Assembly (NCBI GenBank): GCA_001725325.1
Contig: MEFY01000002.1
Coordinates: 124,001-188,000 of the forward strand
Direction: 5' to 3'
Source: Leifsonia sp. SCN 70-46
GTDB taxonomy: Bacteria > Actinomycetota > Actinomycetes > Actinomycetales > Microbacteriaceae
DNA length: 64,000 bases
How positions within the stretch are numbered: position 1 is the first letter of the stretch; the number at the start of each line of letters is the position of its first letter. A model generated the notes under the pieces. That model did not search any database, had not been told where the DNA came from, and saw only the letters and a list, made by a program, of their open reading frames with translations. Made by a program: the position numbers and the translations under genes. This document shows positions 10,903-19,586 of this stretch, piece after piece.

Positions 10903-12537
10903 ATGAATCGCATCTCACGGCGGTGGCGTCACCTCAGCGTGGCGTCCATGGCTATCGTGGCGGCCGGAGCGCTCCTGCTCTCCGGCTGCGCCCCGTCCGA
11001 CCCCTCCACGGCGCCGAACGACGAGGGCACGCCCGTCCAGGGCGGCAGCCTCACGATCCAGATCTCCGGCGACCCCGGCGGCCTGGACCAGAACGCGTCG
11101 TACTCCATCGAGGCCGTCAACATCTCCGAGCTCATCTTCGAGAAGCTCTTCGCCCTCGACGCGAGCAACACCCCGCACCCCATGCTCGTCGACACGTACG
11201 ACCTGAGCGACGACCGCAAGACCTACACGTTCCACCTGCGCGAGGGGGTGACGTTCTCCGACGGCAAGCCCCTCACCTCCGAGGACGTCGTCGAGTCGCT
11301 CAACTACTGGATGCGCGTCAACGGCCAGGGCAAGATCGTGGCCGGCGACGTCGAGAGCCTCGAGGCCACGGACGACCTGACCGTGACCCTGAAGCTCACG
11401 AAGCCCCGGTACCCGCTCATCGTCGAGCTCACGGGCGTCGGCACGGGCATCCTCGAGGCCGATGTGGCCAAGGGCCTCGACGCGACGGGCTTCACGCAGG
11501 AGCAGGCGATCGGCACGGGCCCCTACAAGCTCGAGTCGTGGGACCCGAACGAGCAGCTCACGGTCGTGCGCAACGACGCGTACTCGTCGCTCGCCGACGA
11601 GGAGAGCGGCTACGCCGGCGCGAAGCACGCCTACCTCGACTCGATCACGTTCAAGATCGTCGCCGACCCCGACGCGGTCAAGAACGGCCTGCTCACGGGC
11701 CAGTGGCTGTACGCCTCGCCCACGCCGGACTCGTACCCCGAGCTCAAGGCGAACCCCGACCTCGTGGTCAACACCCTGAGCGGCGGAAACCTCAACCTGC
11801 TCGTGCTCAACCACGCGTTCGAGGGGTCGATCTTCTCGAAGTCGGAGGCGCGCGACGCGCTCAGCCTCGTGCTCGACAAGCCCGGCATCATGGCGGCGAC
11901 GGGCGGAAGCCCCGACCTGACCGTGGAGAGCGCGGCGCTCACCCCCGAGGCGAGCACCATCATGTACTCCACCGCGGGTGACGCCGAGTACGCCAAGCAC
12001 GACCCGGACAAGGCGAAGGAGCTGTTCGCGAAGGCGGGCTACTCCGACGACAAGCCCATCCAGATCCTCACGACCAACGCGTTCCCGGCATTCCAGGCCT
12101 GGGCGACCCTCGTGCAGGACCAGCTGTCGAGCATCGGCGTCAAGTCGGAGATCCAGGCCTACGACTTCGTGACCATGCTCGCGCAGTGGCAGGGCTACCC
12201 CGACAAGTGGGACATCGTGCCGATCTTCTTCAACGGCGACTTCCCGTCTCCCGGCCAGATGAACGTGCTGCAGTCCGCTGCGGCCCCGGCCACCGAGACG
12301 CACGGGGAGATCGCGGACGACCGTTCGCAGGACCTCCTCGCGGCGCTCGCCGACTACAACGAGGTCGACAACGCCGACGACGCCCACAAGATCATGGACA
12401 CGATCACCGAGATCGTCGCGCGCGACAAGCCCGCGATCATCCTCGGCATGACCCGCCCGTACGCCGCCTACAGCCCCAAGCTCAAGGGCTACGACAACTA
12501 CTGGTACGTGTTCTGGAACTCCTGGATCGCCGAGTAA
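10903..12537 (+). CDS. ABC transporter substrate-binding lipoprotein, family 5
   Basis: This 544-residue extracellular solute-binding protein of the DppA/OppA family has a lipoprotein signal peptide ending in LLLSGC, with lipidated Cys29. The family signature appears at TYTFHLREGVTFSDGKPLTSEDV. It would be anchored to the outer face of the membrane and deliver ligand to the two permeases encoded next. The start is the ATG 28 bp after the ATPase stop. Family 5 proteins bind peptides but also nickel, opines and other amines, so the catabolic context rather than homology should guide the ligand guess. Confidence 0.92.
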   Translation: MNRISRRWRHLSVASMAIVAAGALLLSGCAPSDPSTAPNDEGTPVQGGSLTIQISGDPGGLDQNASYSIEAVNISELIFEKLFALDASNTPHPMLVDTYDLSDDRKTYTFHLREGVTFSDGKPLTSEDVVESLNYWMRVNGQGKIVAGDVESLEATDDLTVTLKLTKPRYPLIVELTGVGTGILEADVAKGLDATGFTQEQAIGTGPYKLESWDPNEQLTVVRNDAYSSLADEESGYAGAKHAYLDSITFKIVADPDAVKNGLLTGQWLYASPTPDSYPELKANPDLVVNTLSGGNLNLLVLNHAFEGSIFSKSEARDALSLVLDKPGIMAATGGSPDLTVESAALTPEASTIMYSTAGDAEYAKHDPDKAKELFAKAGYSDDKPIQILTTNAFPAFQAWATLVQDQLSSIGVKSEIQAYDFVTMLAQWQGYPDKWDIVPIFFNGDFPSPGQMNVLQSAAAPATETHGEIADDRSQDLLAALADYNEVDNADDAHKIMDTITEIVARDKPAIILGMTRPYAAYSPKLKGYDNYWYVFWNSWIAE

Positions 12538-12605
12538 CGATCCGACCCCGTGGGGCGGTCCGCACCGGGCCGCCCCACACCCCCACCGAAGAGAAGGACT
12601 CCCCC

Positions 12606-13550
12606 GTGCTCGGCATCATCCTCCGCAGGCTGGTGAACCTCGTCATCATCCTGTTCGTCGTCGGAACCCTGCTGTTCTTCCTCATCAGGGCCATCCCGGG
12701 CGACCCCGCGGTCGCGCTGCTCGGCTCGACCGCGAAGCCGGAGGAGCTCGAGGCGCTCCGCCAGGACCTGGGGCTGAGCGGCCCCCTCTACCTGCAGTAC
12801 CTCGGCTGGTTCGGCCGCGTGCTGCAGGGCGACTTCGGGATGTCGATCATCTACGACAAGCCCGTGCTGCAGGTCATCGCCGACCACATCGCGCCGACCC
12901 TCACGATCGCGATCATCAGCACCGCGCTCAGCTTCCTCATCGCCGTGCTCATCACCGTCTGGAACTCCGCTAGCCCCCGCAACCCGATCGCCCGCGCGCT
13001 CAACCAGGTCTCGCAGATCGGCCTCGCCCTTCCCGACTTCTGGCTCGCCGTGCTGCTCGTCTACCTCATCGCGCTCAACCTGCGCTGGCTGCCCACGAGC
13101 GGCTACACCGACATCTGGGTCGACCCCGTCGCCTCCCTGCGCACCCTCGTGCTGCCCATCGCCGTGCTCGTCATCGGCCAGGCCGCGAGCTACGTCATCG
13201 TGCTGCGCGAGGGGATGCTCGGCCAGATGTCGCAGCTCTACCTGCGCACCGCCCGAGTGAAGGGCCTGAGCGAGTTCTCGGTAGCCCTGCGCCATGCCCT
13301 CCCGAACGCGCTGCTGCCCATCCTCACGATCGTGGGGCTCAACTTCGCGGGGCTCGTGGGCGGCATCGTCATCCTCGAGAACATCTTCGTCATCCCCGGC
13401 CTCGGGTCGATGATGCTCGGCGCCATCAACAGCCGCGACTTCCTGCTGCTGCAGGGCGGGGCGCTCTTCGTCGCCTTCCTCTTCGTCGTGGTGAACCTCA
13501 TCACCGACCTCACCTACGCCCTCGTCGACCCGAAGGTCCGTGTGTCATGA
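12606..13550 (+). CDS. ABC transporter permease (DppB-like)
   Basis: This 314-residue inner-membrane permease has six predicted transmembrane segments. It starts with the typical ILRRLVNLVIILFVVGTLLFFL helix and ends in DLTYALVDPKVR, the standard DppB/OppB C terminus. The EAA loop is visible around YLRTARVKGLSE. The GTG start follows AGAAGGA at good spacing. It overlaps the next permease gene by 4 bp (ATGA) and forms with it the channel of the dipeptide-type importer. Confidence 0.92.
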   Translation: MLGIILRRLVNLVIILFVVGTLLFFLIRAIPGDPAVALLGSTAKPEELEALRQDLGLSGPLYLQYLGWFGRVLQGDFGMSIIYDKPVLQVIADHIAPTLTIAIISTALSFLIAVLITVWNSASPRNPIARALNQVSQIGLALPDFWLAVLLVYLIALNLRWLPTSGYTDIWVDPVASLRTLVLPIAVLVIGQAASYVIVLREGMLGQMSQLYLRTARVKGLSEFSVALRHALPNALLPILTIVGLNFAGLVGGIVILENIFVIPGLGSMMLGAINSRDFLLLQGGALFVAFLFVVVNLITDLTYALVDPKVRVS

Positions 13551-14443
13551 CCGTCCTCGTCACCCCCGTCTCGCAGCGCTGGCGCACGTTCCTCGCGCGC
13601 AACCCCGCGGTCATCGTGCCCGCGGCCCTCCTGCTCGTCATCGTGCTCGTGTCGGTGCTCGGCCCGTTCCTGCTGCCGTCGCCCACGGCCACCGACCCGG
13701 TCAACCGCCTGCAGCCGCCGAGCCCCGCGCACCTGCTCGGCACTGACACCTACGGACGCGACGTGCTTTCGCGGCTCGTGACGGGCGGGCGGGCATCCCT
13801 CGGCATGGCCCTGCTCATCACGGTGTGCTCGGGCGCCGTCGGCACGTTCCTCGGGCTCGTGAGCGGCTTCTTCACCAAGGCCGGCAACGTCATCATGCGC
13901 GTGACCGACGCGTGGATGGCCTTCCCCGCCATCGTGCTCGCGATGGTCTTCAGCGTGACCCTCGGGCCGGGCGTGCTCACCGAGCTGCTCTCGATCGGCA
14001 TCATCTTCATCCCGTTCTCGGCGCGCGTGCTGCGCAGCCGCACGATGGAGATCACGAGCCGCACCTTCGTGGAGGCCGCGCGCGTGTCGGGCATGGGCCC
14101 GTGGAAGATCCTCGTCGTGCACGTGCTGCCCAACGTCGTGCCGCTCATCATCGTGCAGACGATCGTGTACATCGCCGCGACCATGCTCATCGACGGCGTG
14201 CTGAGCTTCCTCGGCCTCGGCATCGCGGCGCCCTCGCCCAGCTGGGGCAACATGATCTCCGAGGGCCGCACCTACATGTCGACGGCGCCGTACCTCATGA
14301 TCTTCCCGGGCCTCGCGCTCGCCACGACCGTCTTCCTCGTCAACATGCTCGGCACCAACCTGCGCCCGGTCTTCGACCCGCAGGCGCGCCAGCTCAAGGC
14401 CCTGCAGCGCCTGCGCACGCACGGCAACCCGTTCCGCCGATAG
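13547..14443 (+). CDS. ABC transporter permease (DppC-like)
   Basis: This 298-residue permease has an N-terminal helix near residues 23-43, the family motif HLLGTDTYGRDVLSRL, an EAA loop at FVEAARVSGMGPWKIL, and the PSPSWGNMI region typical of DppC/OppC. It is coupled to the preceding permease by an ATGA overlap. Its stop codon forms part of the Shine-Dalgarno sequence (TAGGAG) of the following hydrolase gene, so all five genes form one operon. Confidence 0.92.
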   Translation: MTVLVTPVSQRWRTFLARNPAVIVPAALLLVIVLVSVLGPFLLPSPTATDPVNRLQPPSPAHLLGTDTYGRDVLSRLVTGGRASLGMALLITVCSGAVGTFLGLVSGFFTKAGNVIMRVTDAWMAFPAIVLAMVFSVTLGPGVLTELLSIGIIFIPFSARVLRSRTMEITSRTFVEAARVSGMGPWKILVVHVLPNVVPLIIVQTIVYIAATMLIDGVLSFLGLGIAAPSPSWGNMISEGRTYMSTAPYLMIFPGLALATTVFLVNMLGTNLRPVFDPQARQLKALQRLRTHGNPFRR

Positions 14444-14451
14444 GAGTCACC

Positions 14452-15123
14452 GTGCCAGCCCTCGTCTACCAGGAGTCCCGTCCGCGCGACGTCTCGGGTC
14501 CGCCCGTGCTGCTCATCCACGGATTCGCCACCGACTCGTCGGACTTCACGGGGTGGGCGGACGCCCTCTCCCGGGCGGGGCGTGCGAGCATCCTCGTCGA
14601 CCTGCCCGGCCACGGCACGAGCCCCGCCCCCGCCTCAGCGGACGACGCGGGCACCTCGCGCATCCTCGAGGCCATCGCGGCGATCGTGCCCGGCGAGCTC
14701 GACGTCGTCGGCTACTCGCTCGGCGCGCGCCTCGCGTGGGACCTCCCGCGCGTCGCCCCCGTGCGCCGCCTCGTGCTCGGCGGCCTGAGCCCGTTCGAGC
14801 CCTTCGCGGCGCTCGACTTCGCGCAGCTCGCGGCCTTCCTCGCCACGGGCGAGCCGCCCGCCGACCCGCTCACGGGCATGCTCGGCGGCATGATCAGCGC
14901 GCCCGGCAAGGATGCCCGCGCTCTCGCCCTCGTCATGCAGGGCCTCGCCGCCGAGCCGTTCGACCCCTCGTCGCCGCCGGCCGTGCCCACGCTCTTCGTC
15001 GCGGGCGACGCGGACCCCATGACTGCCGACGCCCCGTGGCCCGTCGTGCGCGTGCCCGGCGACCACGTGGGCGCGCTGCGCTCGCCCGAGTTCCGCGAGG
15101 CGGCGCTCGCCTTCCTCGCCTAG
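14452..15123 (+). CDS. Alpha/beta hydrolase
   Basis: This small 223-residue alpha/beta hydrolase has the oxyanion strand LLIHGFATDS, the nucleophile elbow GYSLGA (Ser89), a predicted acid near VAGDADP, and the terminal histidine in PGDHVGALR. It resembles MenH-like or esterase-type hydrolases. The GTG start is fixed by an AGGAG that overlaps the stop of the permease gene, so it is the last gene of the transport operon. It may hydrolyse the imported compound or an ester or thioester intermediate; the substrate is unknown. Confidence 0.85.
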   Translation: MPALVYQESRPRDVSGPPVLLIHGFATDSSDFTGWADALSRAGRASILVDLPGHGTSPAPASADDAGTSRILEAIAAIVPGELDVVGYSLGARLAWDLPRVAPVRRLVLGGLSPFEPFAALDFAQLAAFLATGEPPADPLTGMLGGMISAPGKDARALALVMQGLAAEPFDPSSPPAVPTLFVAGDADPMTADAPWPVVRVPGDHVGALRSPEFREAALAFLA

Positions 15124-15136
15124 ACCCATCACCCCT

Positions 15137-15200
15137 TTCTGCGGGCAGGTCGGCGAGCTGCGACGAACGTTTCGCGCAGCTCGACATCCTGCCCGCAGAA
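15137..15200. terminator. Long inverted repeat after the transport operon
   Basis: A perfect 13-bp inverted repeat (15137-15149 with 15188-15200) carries a second pairing inside (about 15155-15162 with 15175-15182), giving a long hairpin just after the hydrolase stop. It is probably the operon terminator. Confidence 0.65.
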
Positions 15201-15218
15201 TGCGGTTGGGGAGACGCA

Positions 15219-15283
15219 CGAGCCCCCTCCGGAACGGTGCCGACCGCCCTGGCAAGCGGGCGGCACCGTCCGGAGGGGGCTCG
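15219..15283. terminator. Strong hairpin before the convergent aldo/keto reductase stop
   Basis: Arms 15219-15242 and 15261-15283 pair with a single bulged base, and the loop pairs again. It lies 6 bp from the aldo/keto reductase stop, so it probably terminates that minus-strand gene and backs up the previous hairpin for the plus strand. Confidence 0.7.
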
Positions 15284-15288
15284 CGTGA

Positions 15289-16263
15289 TCAGGCCGCCGG
15301 GAAGGTCCAGGTGCCGTCGGGGTTGACGCGGTCGCGGTCGATCCACAGGTGCTCGACGGCGGCACGGATCTCGTCGCCGTACTTGCGGTAGAGCTCGACG
15401 CCGCCGAGGTTGGACTCGAGCTGCTCCATCCTGCTGACACCGAAGAGCACGTTGGCGACCGCGGGGTTGGTGAGGCAGAAGGCGATGCCGAGCTGGGCGG
15501 ACGTCGCGCCGAACTCGGCGGCGACGCGCGCGACCTCGTCCGCGGACTCGCGGATGAGCTCGCGGATGCCGCCGGGGTCGGCGCCGATCTGGCGCGCCGT
15601 GTCCTTCTTGCCGGCGAGGATGCCGCCCTCGAAGGTGTCGGAGGCCTGCAGCGCGAGCTCCCCCGAGGCGAAGAGGGGGCCGTAGTGCGAGCCCTCCGCC
15701 ATGGCGCGGCGCGCGATGCCGTACTTGAGCTGCACGAAGGTCGGCAGCGGCATCCCCTCGCGCGAGGCGAAGTCGCGCGCGGCGAGGAAGTCGGCGATCG
15801 GCCAGTTGTTCGTGCCCCACGAGCCGAGGCGTCCGGCGGCGACCTGCTCCGCGACATCCGTGACCACGGCGGGGACGTCGATCGACATGTAGTCGCCGAT
15901 GACCGCCGTGTCGGCCTTCTCGATGCCGACCCGGTCGAGCGACTCGACGAGCTGGCTCGTGAAGTCCTGCTTCGGGTAGTCCCACAGCCAGAGCTTTCCG
16001 CTGAAGACGTACTCGTCGCGCGAGATGCCGGCCTCGCGCATGGCGCGCGCCCAGATGAGGTCGGTCGGGGAGTCGTCGGGATGCGGGCCCATGTTGTAGT
16101 ACGCGACGTCGAAGAGCGTCACGCCCGCGTCCACGGCGCGGCGCACGATGGCCACGGCCTCCTCGAACGTCATGCGGTCCCACGTGTGCCACGAGCCGAG
16201 GCCCAGGGTCGAGACTGCGGGACCGGTGGGTCCGAGTTGGCGGACGGTGTCGTCGTTGACCAT
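15289..16263 (-). CDS. Aldo/keto reductase family protein
   Basis: This 324-residue TIM-barrel oxidoreductase resembles the Kv-beta/YghZ branch of aldo/keto reductases. It begins with LGLGSWHTWDR, has D52 and Y55/Y56 in LFDVAYYNMG, and the catalytic Lys90 in FSGKLWLWD. The position usually held by the catalytic His appears as Gly123 in TAVIGDYM, so activity may be altered. The cofactor region near the C terminus (GVSRMEQLESNL) is intact. The gene is divergent from an SDR gene across a 70-bp region holding an island operator, so it probably belongs to the same regulon. The substrate is unknown. Confidence 0.87.
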   Translation of the reverse strand: MVNDDTVRQLGPTGPAVSTLGLGSWHTWDRMTFEEAVAIVRRAVDAGVTLFDVAYYNMGPHPDDSPTDLIWARAMREAGISRDEYVFSGKLWLWDYPKQDFTSQLVESLDRVGIEKADTAVIGDYMSIDVPAVVTDVAEQVAAGRLGSWGTNNWPIADFLAARDFASREGMPLPTFVQLKYGIARRAMAEGSHYGPLFASGELALQASDTFEGGILAGKKDTARQIGADPGGIRELIRESADEVARVAAEFGATSAQLGIAFCLTNPAVANVLFGVSRMEQLESNLGGVELYRKYGDEIRAAVEHLWIDRDRVNPDGTWTFPAA

Positions 16264-16283
16264 CGTGCTCCTTAGGGTTTTTG

Positions 16284-16299
16284 TCTACGCTTGTATAAT
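16284..16299 (+). promoter_or_regulatory. Island operator copy 3 with a perfect -10
   Basis: TCTAC-GCTT-GTATA at 16284-16297 matches the island palindrome except for one base in the right half. It merges with a consensus -10 TATAAT (16294-16299). It lies 35 bp before the TTG start of the SDR gene, in the region shared with the divergent aldo/keto reductase gene. Confidence 0.65.
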
Positions 16300-16333
16300 A
16301 ACCCAGCAACGGCATCGAGCAAAGGAGCACGAA

Positions 16334-17056
16334 TTGGTTAGGACTGTCCTCGTCACGGGCGGCGCGAGCGGCATCGGCAGGGGTCTCGCGACGGCGTTCG
16401 CCGCCCGCGGCGACCGGGTCGTCATCGCCGATATTGACGAGGATGCCGCGGCCGCGGCATCCCGCGACCTCGGGTGCGACCACCTGCAGGTCGACATCGC
16501 CGACGCGTCCTCGGTCGCGACCGCCGTGCACCGCGCCGGACCGGTCGACGTGCTCGTCAACAACGCGGGCCTCATCGCGGTCGGCGGGCTGCTCGTCGAC
16601 CTCTCCCCCGACGACTTCGACCGCGTCGTCCGCGTCAACTTCCGGGGCACGTTCCTCATGACCCAGGCCGTCGCGCGCCAGATGATCGCGCGCGGCGAGG
16701 GCGGCGCGATCGTCAACATCACATCGATCGGCGCGCGCCAGCCCACGACGGCCCTCGGGGCCTACGAGGCCACCAAGGCCGCGGTCGAGGCCCTCACGCG
16801 CTCGTCCGCGCTCGAGTTCGCGCAGTTCGGCATCCGCGTGAACTCCGTGGCGCCAGGTCCCGTGCTCACCGAGATGCTGCGCATGGCCATGCCCGAGGGC
16901 TCGCCCGCGCGCACGGCATGGCAGGCGCGCATCCCGCTCGACCGCATGGCCGAGGTCGAGGATGTCGCGCCCGCCGCGGTCTTCCTCGCGAGCCCGGAGG
17001 CGCGCCACATCACGGGCGCGAGCATCCAGGTCGACGGCGGACAGCTCCTGACCTAG
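16334..17056 (+). CDS. Short-chain dehydrogenase/reductase (SDR)
   Basis: This 240-residue classical SDR has TGGASGIG at residues 8-15, an acidic residue after beta-2 (IADID) suggesting NAD preference, NNAG at 76-79, and catalytic Ser131, Tyr144 and Lys148. The C terminus ends in VDGGQLLT. The TTG start is chosen because AAAGGAG lies six bases upstream and the predicted transcript begins near 16306. It stops directly next to the stop of the convergent amidohydrolase gene, with no gap. It probably oxidises an alcohol intermediate in the island pathway. Confidence 0.88.
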   Translation: MVRTVLVTGGASGIGRGLATAFAARGDRVVIADIDEDAAAAASRDLGCDHLQVDIADASSVATAVHRAGPVDVLVNNAGLIAVGGLLVDLSPDDFDRVVRVNFRGTFLMTQAVARQMIARGEGGAIVNITSIGARQPTTALGAYEATKAAVEALTRSSALEFAQFGIRVNSVAPGPVLTEMLRMAMPEGSPARTAWQARIPLDRMAEVEDVAPAAVFLASPEARHITGASIQVDGGQLLT

Positions 17057-18406
17057 CTAGCGCTCGAACACCACGCGGCCCCCGGCGACCGTCAGATCGA
17101 CGTCGACGCCGGGGAGCTGCGCGGGCGCGACCTCGAGCGGGTTGCGCGCGAGCACGCACAGGTCTGCGGCCTTGCCGACGGCGAGCGTGCCCTTCCAGGT
17201 CTCTGCACGGTCCTGCCACGCGGGGTTCACGGTGTACGCGCGCAGCAGCGCGAGCATGGTCTCGCGCGCATCCCCGAGGCTCTCGCCCACGAGCTCCGCC
17301 GCCGCCGCGATGCCCACGCGCCAGTCGGGGCTGAGCACGGGCGCGTCGGAGCTCAGGCACACGGGGATGCCCGCGGCGAGAGCCGCCGCGACCGGCCACG
17401 CGGAGGCGGCGGCCTCGTCGCCGAGCGTCGCGGCGAGCATCCCCCTCGTGGCCGGGGCCAGGCCCGCCTGGGTGTTGTAGCCCATGCCGAGGGCGGCGAG
17501 GCGGCCGAGGGCCGGGCGGCTCACGAGGTCGCCGTGGATGATGTAGTGCCGCAGGTCCGCCCTGTCGAGGTCGGCGACCGCGTCCACGACGGCGTCGATC
17601 GAGCGGTCGCCCGTCGCGTGCACCCCCACCTGGTAGCCGAGGTCGTGGGCGATCGTGATCATCGTGCGCATGGCGGCCTCGCGCTCGACGTCGTCGGCGC
17701 CCTCGACGAGCAGCTCGCCGCGCGAGCCGTCGGGGTAGTGGCCGTGGATCCACGCCGACCTCATGGGCGGGATGCCGTCGGCGAACACCTTGATGCCGCC
17801 GATGCGCAGCCACTCCGAGTCGAGGTCGGTGTCGGCGAGCTCGAGCATGCCGCGCCGGAAGTCGCCGAGCGCGCTCGGGCCGTCGAGCTCGCCGAAGAGC
17901 ATGAGCACGGTCACCCGCGCGCGCAGGAGCCCCTCGGCGGCGAGCGCGCGGTACTGCTCGAGCACGTCGGAGCCGCACGCACCCGTCGCGCCGTCGTCCT
18001 CGCCCGGGCCGAGGCCGGGCTCGGTGTAGCTCGTGATGCCGAGCGAGGCGGCGATGTCACCCGCGCGCAGGATCGCCGCGCGGCGCTGCTCGGAGGAGTC
18101 GAGGGTCGTGGACTGGGCGAACCCCGATCCCCCGGCGAGGCCGTCCATGATCGTGGCCGGCCAGATGGCGCCGAGCCAGGTCGCGTGCAGGTGCGACTCG
18201 TTGATGCCGGGGATGACCGCGCGCCCGTCGAGCGCGATGCGCCGGGTGTCGGGGCCGACGTGGGCGAGCACCCCGTCGTCATCCCCGACGTAGGCGATGC
18301 GGCCGCCGCGCACGGCGATCGCCGTGCCCTCGCTGCCCGCGGGGTCGAGGGTGAGGACCGTTCCGCCGGACAGGACGAGGTCGGCGGGGAGGGGTGTGGG
18401 TGACAT
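17057..18406 (-). CDS. YtcJ-like metal-dependent amidohydrolase
   Basis: This 449-residue protein is the second amidohydrolase_3 family member in the island. It has the metal motif H72-x-H74 (NESHLHATW), a KVFADG strand, VGVHATGDRSID, HYIIHGDLV and the terminal SSDAPV aspartate. The C-terminal GTLAVGKAADLCVLARNPLEV is typical. It is about 95 residues shorter than the other copy and clearly diverged, so the two probably act on different substrates. The ATG at 18406 is preferred; an in-frame GTG lies three codons upstream and no strong Shine-Dalgarno is seen for either. It is divergent from the alcohol dehydrogenase gene across an island operator. Confidence 0.86.
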   Translation of the reverse strand: MSPTPLPADLVLSGGTVLTLDPAGSEGTAIAVRGGRIAYVGDDDGVLAHVGPDTRRIALDGRAVIPGINESHLHATWLGAIWPATIMDGLAGGSGFAQSTTLDSSEQRRAAILRAGDIAASLGITSYTEPGLGPGEDDGATGACGSDVLEQYRALAAEGLLRARVTVLMLFGELDGPSALGDFRRGMLELADTDLDSEWLRIGGIKVFADGIPPMRSAWIHGHYPDGSRGELLVEGADDVEREAAMRTMITIAHDLGYQVGVHATGDRSIDAVVDAVADLDRADLRHYIIHGDLVSRPALGRLAALGMGYNTQAGLAPATRGMLAATLGDEAAASAWPVAAALAAGIPVCLSSDAPVLSPDWRVGIAAAAELVGESLGDARETMLALLRAYTVNPAWQDRAETWKGTLAVGKAADLCVLARNPLEVAPAQLPGVDVDLTVAGGRVVFER

Positions 18407-18437
18407 CAGCGGCACTCGGGACTCTCTGTTATTTGGG

Positions 18438-18453
18438 TCAACGTATGTAGAAT
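18438..18453 (+). promoter_or_regulatory. Island operator copy 4 overlapping -10 of the alcohol dehydrogenase promoter
   Basis: TCAAC-GTAT-GTAGA at 18438-18451 fits the palindrome fully and merges with the -10 TAGAAT (18448-18453). GTCAACG-N-ATGTAGAAT is shared base for base with copy 2 apart from N. The ATG of the dehydrogenase is 32 bp downstream. The amidohydrolase gene starts 32 bp away on the other side. Confidence 0.7.
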
Positions 18454-18485
18454 ATCCGAAAAGCCCGCGCTGACAAGGAGCGACG

Positions 18486-19586
18486 ATGACGTTGCCTACC
18501 CACACGACCGCGGCCGTGCTCACCGAGCACTCGGCCGACCTCACGATCCAGCAGCTCCCCCTGCCGCGCGAGCTCGAGCCGGGCGCCGCGCTTGTGCGCC
18601 TCACGTGCACGACGCTGTGCGGCACCGACATCGAGATCTGGAACGGCACGATGTCGTTCCCCGGCATGCTGCCCATGGTGCTCGGCCACGAGATGGTCGG
18701 CGAGGTGCTCGCCGTGGGCGCCGGCACCGTCGACGCCCTCGGGCGCGCGGTCGCCGTCGGCGCTCGCATCGGCTGGTCGGAGCGCACGTGCGGCCACTGC
18801 TACGGCTGCACGGTGCTGCGCGAGCCCGTCGCCTGCAGCAACCGCGGCTACGGCTTCACGCAGCGCGCCGACGTGTTCCCCTACGCCATCGGCGGGCTCT
18901 CCGAGCTCTGCTACGTGACGCCGGGTGCCGCCAAGCTCCTGCTGCCCGACGACGTCAAAGACACGTGGGCGTCCATGGCCGGCTGCGCCGCCAAGACCGT
19001 GCTGCGCGCGTTCTCGCGCGTCGGCGGCATCCGCCCGGCCTCGCGCGTCGTCATCCAGGGCGCCGGGGCGCTCGGCATCTTCGCGACCGCCGTGGCGCGC
19101 ATCTCGGGCGCCGGGCAGGTCATCACGGTGGGCGCCCCCGACACCCGCCTCGAGACGGCGCGGAGCTTCGGCGCCGACGCGACCGTGCACGTCTCCGAGC
19201 CCATAGTCGAGCGCGTCATGGAGCTCACGGGCGGCCACGGCGCCGACCACGTGTTCGACTTCGCGGGAGCGAAGAGCGTGGGCGCCGAGGCCATCGGCAT
19301 GGCGGCCCAGCGCGGCACGTTCGCGATAGTCGGCAGCACGGGATGGGGCCTCAACGAGGTGCCCCTGAGCGCCATCATGGGCAAGGAGCTCACCGTCGTC
19401 GGGTCGCTCAACGGCGACATCGGCGACTACGCGCGGGCCATCGAGTTCTTCCAGGCCTTCGCGTCGCGCATGCCGTGGGACGACCTGTTCTCGGCGCCCG
19501 TGGGCCTCTCGGGGGCGACCGAGTGCATCCGCACCATGGCCGGGCTCGGCCAGGTGAAGGCCGTCATCGACCCGCGCCTGCCCTAG
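18486..19586 (+). CDS. Zinc-dependent alcohol dehydrogenase (MDR superfamily)
   Basis: This 366-residue medium-chain dehydrogenase has catalytic zinc ligands C45 (LCGTD) and H68-E69 (GHEM). Structural zinc cysteines are C102, C105, C108 and C117 (CGHCYGC). The dinucleotide-binding motif is GAGALG, followed by the nucleotide-binding fold. It resembles sorbitol or threonine dehydrogenase-type enzymes that oxidise secondary alcohols with NAD(P). The ATG has AAGGAG six bases upstream. The gene converges with an alpha/beta hydrolase gene (4-bp overlap). The island operator in its promoter suggests joint control with the transport operon and the O-methyltransferase. Confidence 0.9.
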   Translation: MTLPTHTTAAVLTEHSADLTIQQLPLPRELEPGAALVRLTCTTLCGTDIEIWNGTMSFPGMLPMVLGHEMVGEVLAVGAGTVDALGRAVAVGARIGWSERTCGHCYGCTVLREPVACSNRGYGFTQRADVFPYAIGGLSELCYVTPGAAKLLLPDDVKDTWASMAGCAAKTVLRAFSRVGGIRPASRVVIQGAGALGIFATAVARISGAGQVITVGAPDTRLETARSFGADATVHVSEPIVERVMELTGGHGADHVFDFAGAKSVGAEAIGMAAQRGTFAIVGSTGWGLNEVPLSAIMGKELTVVGSLNGDIGDYARAIEFFQAFASRMPWDDLFSAPVGLSGATECIRTMAGLGQVKAVIDPRLP

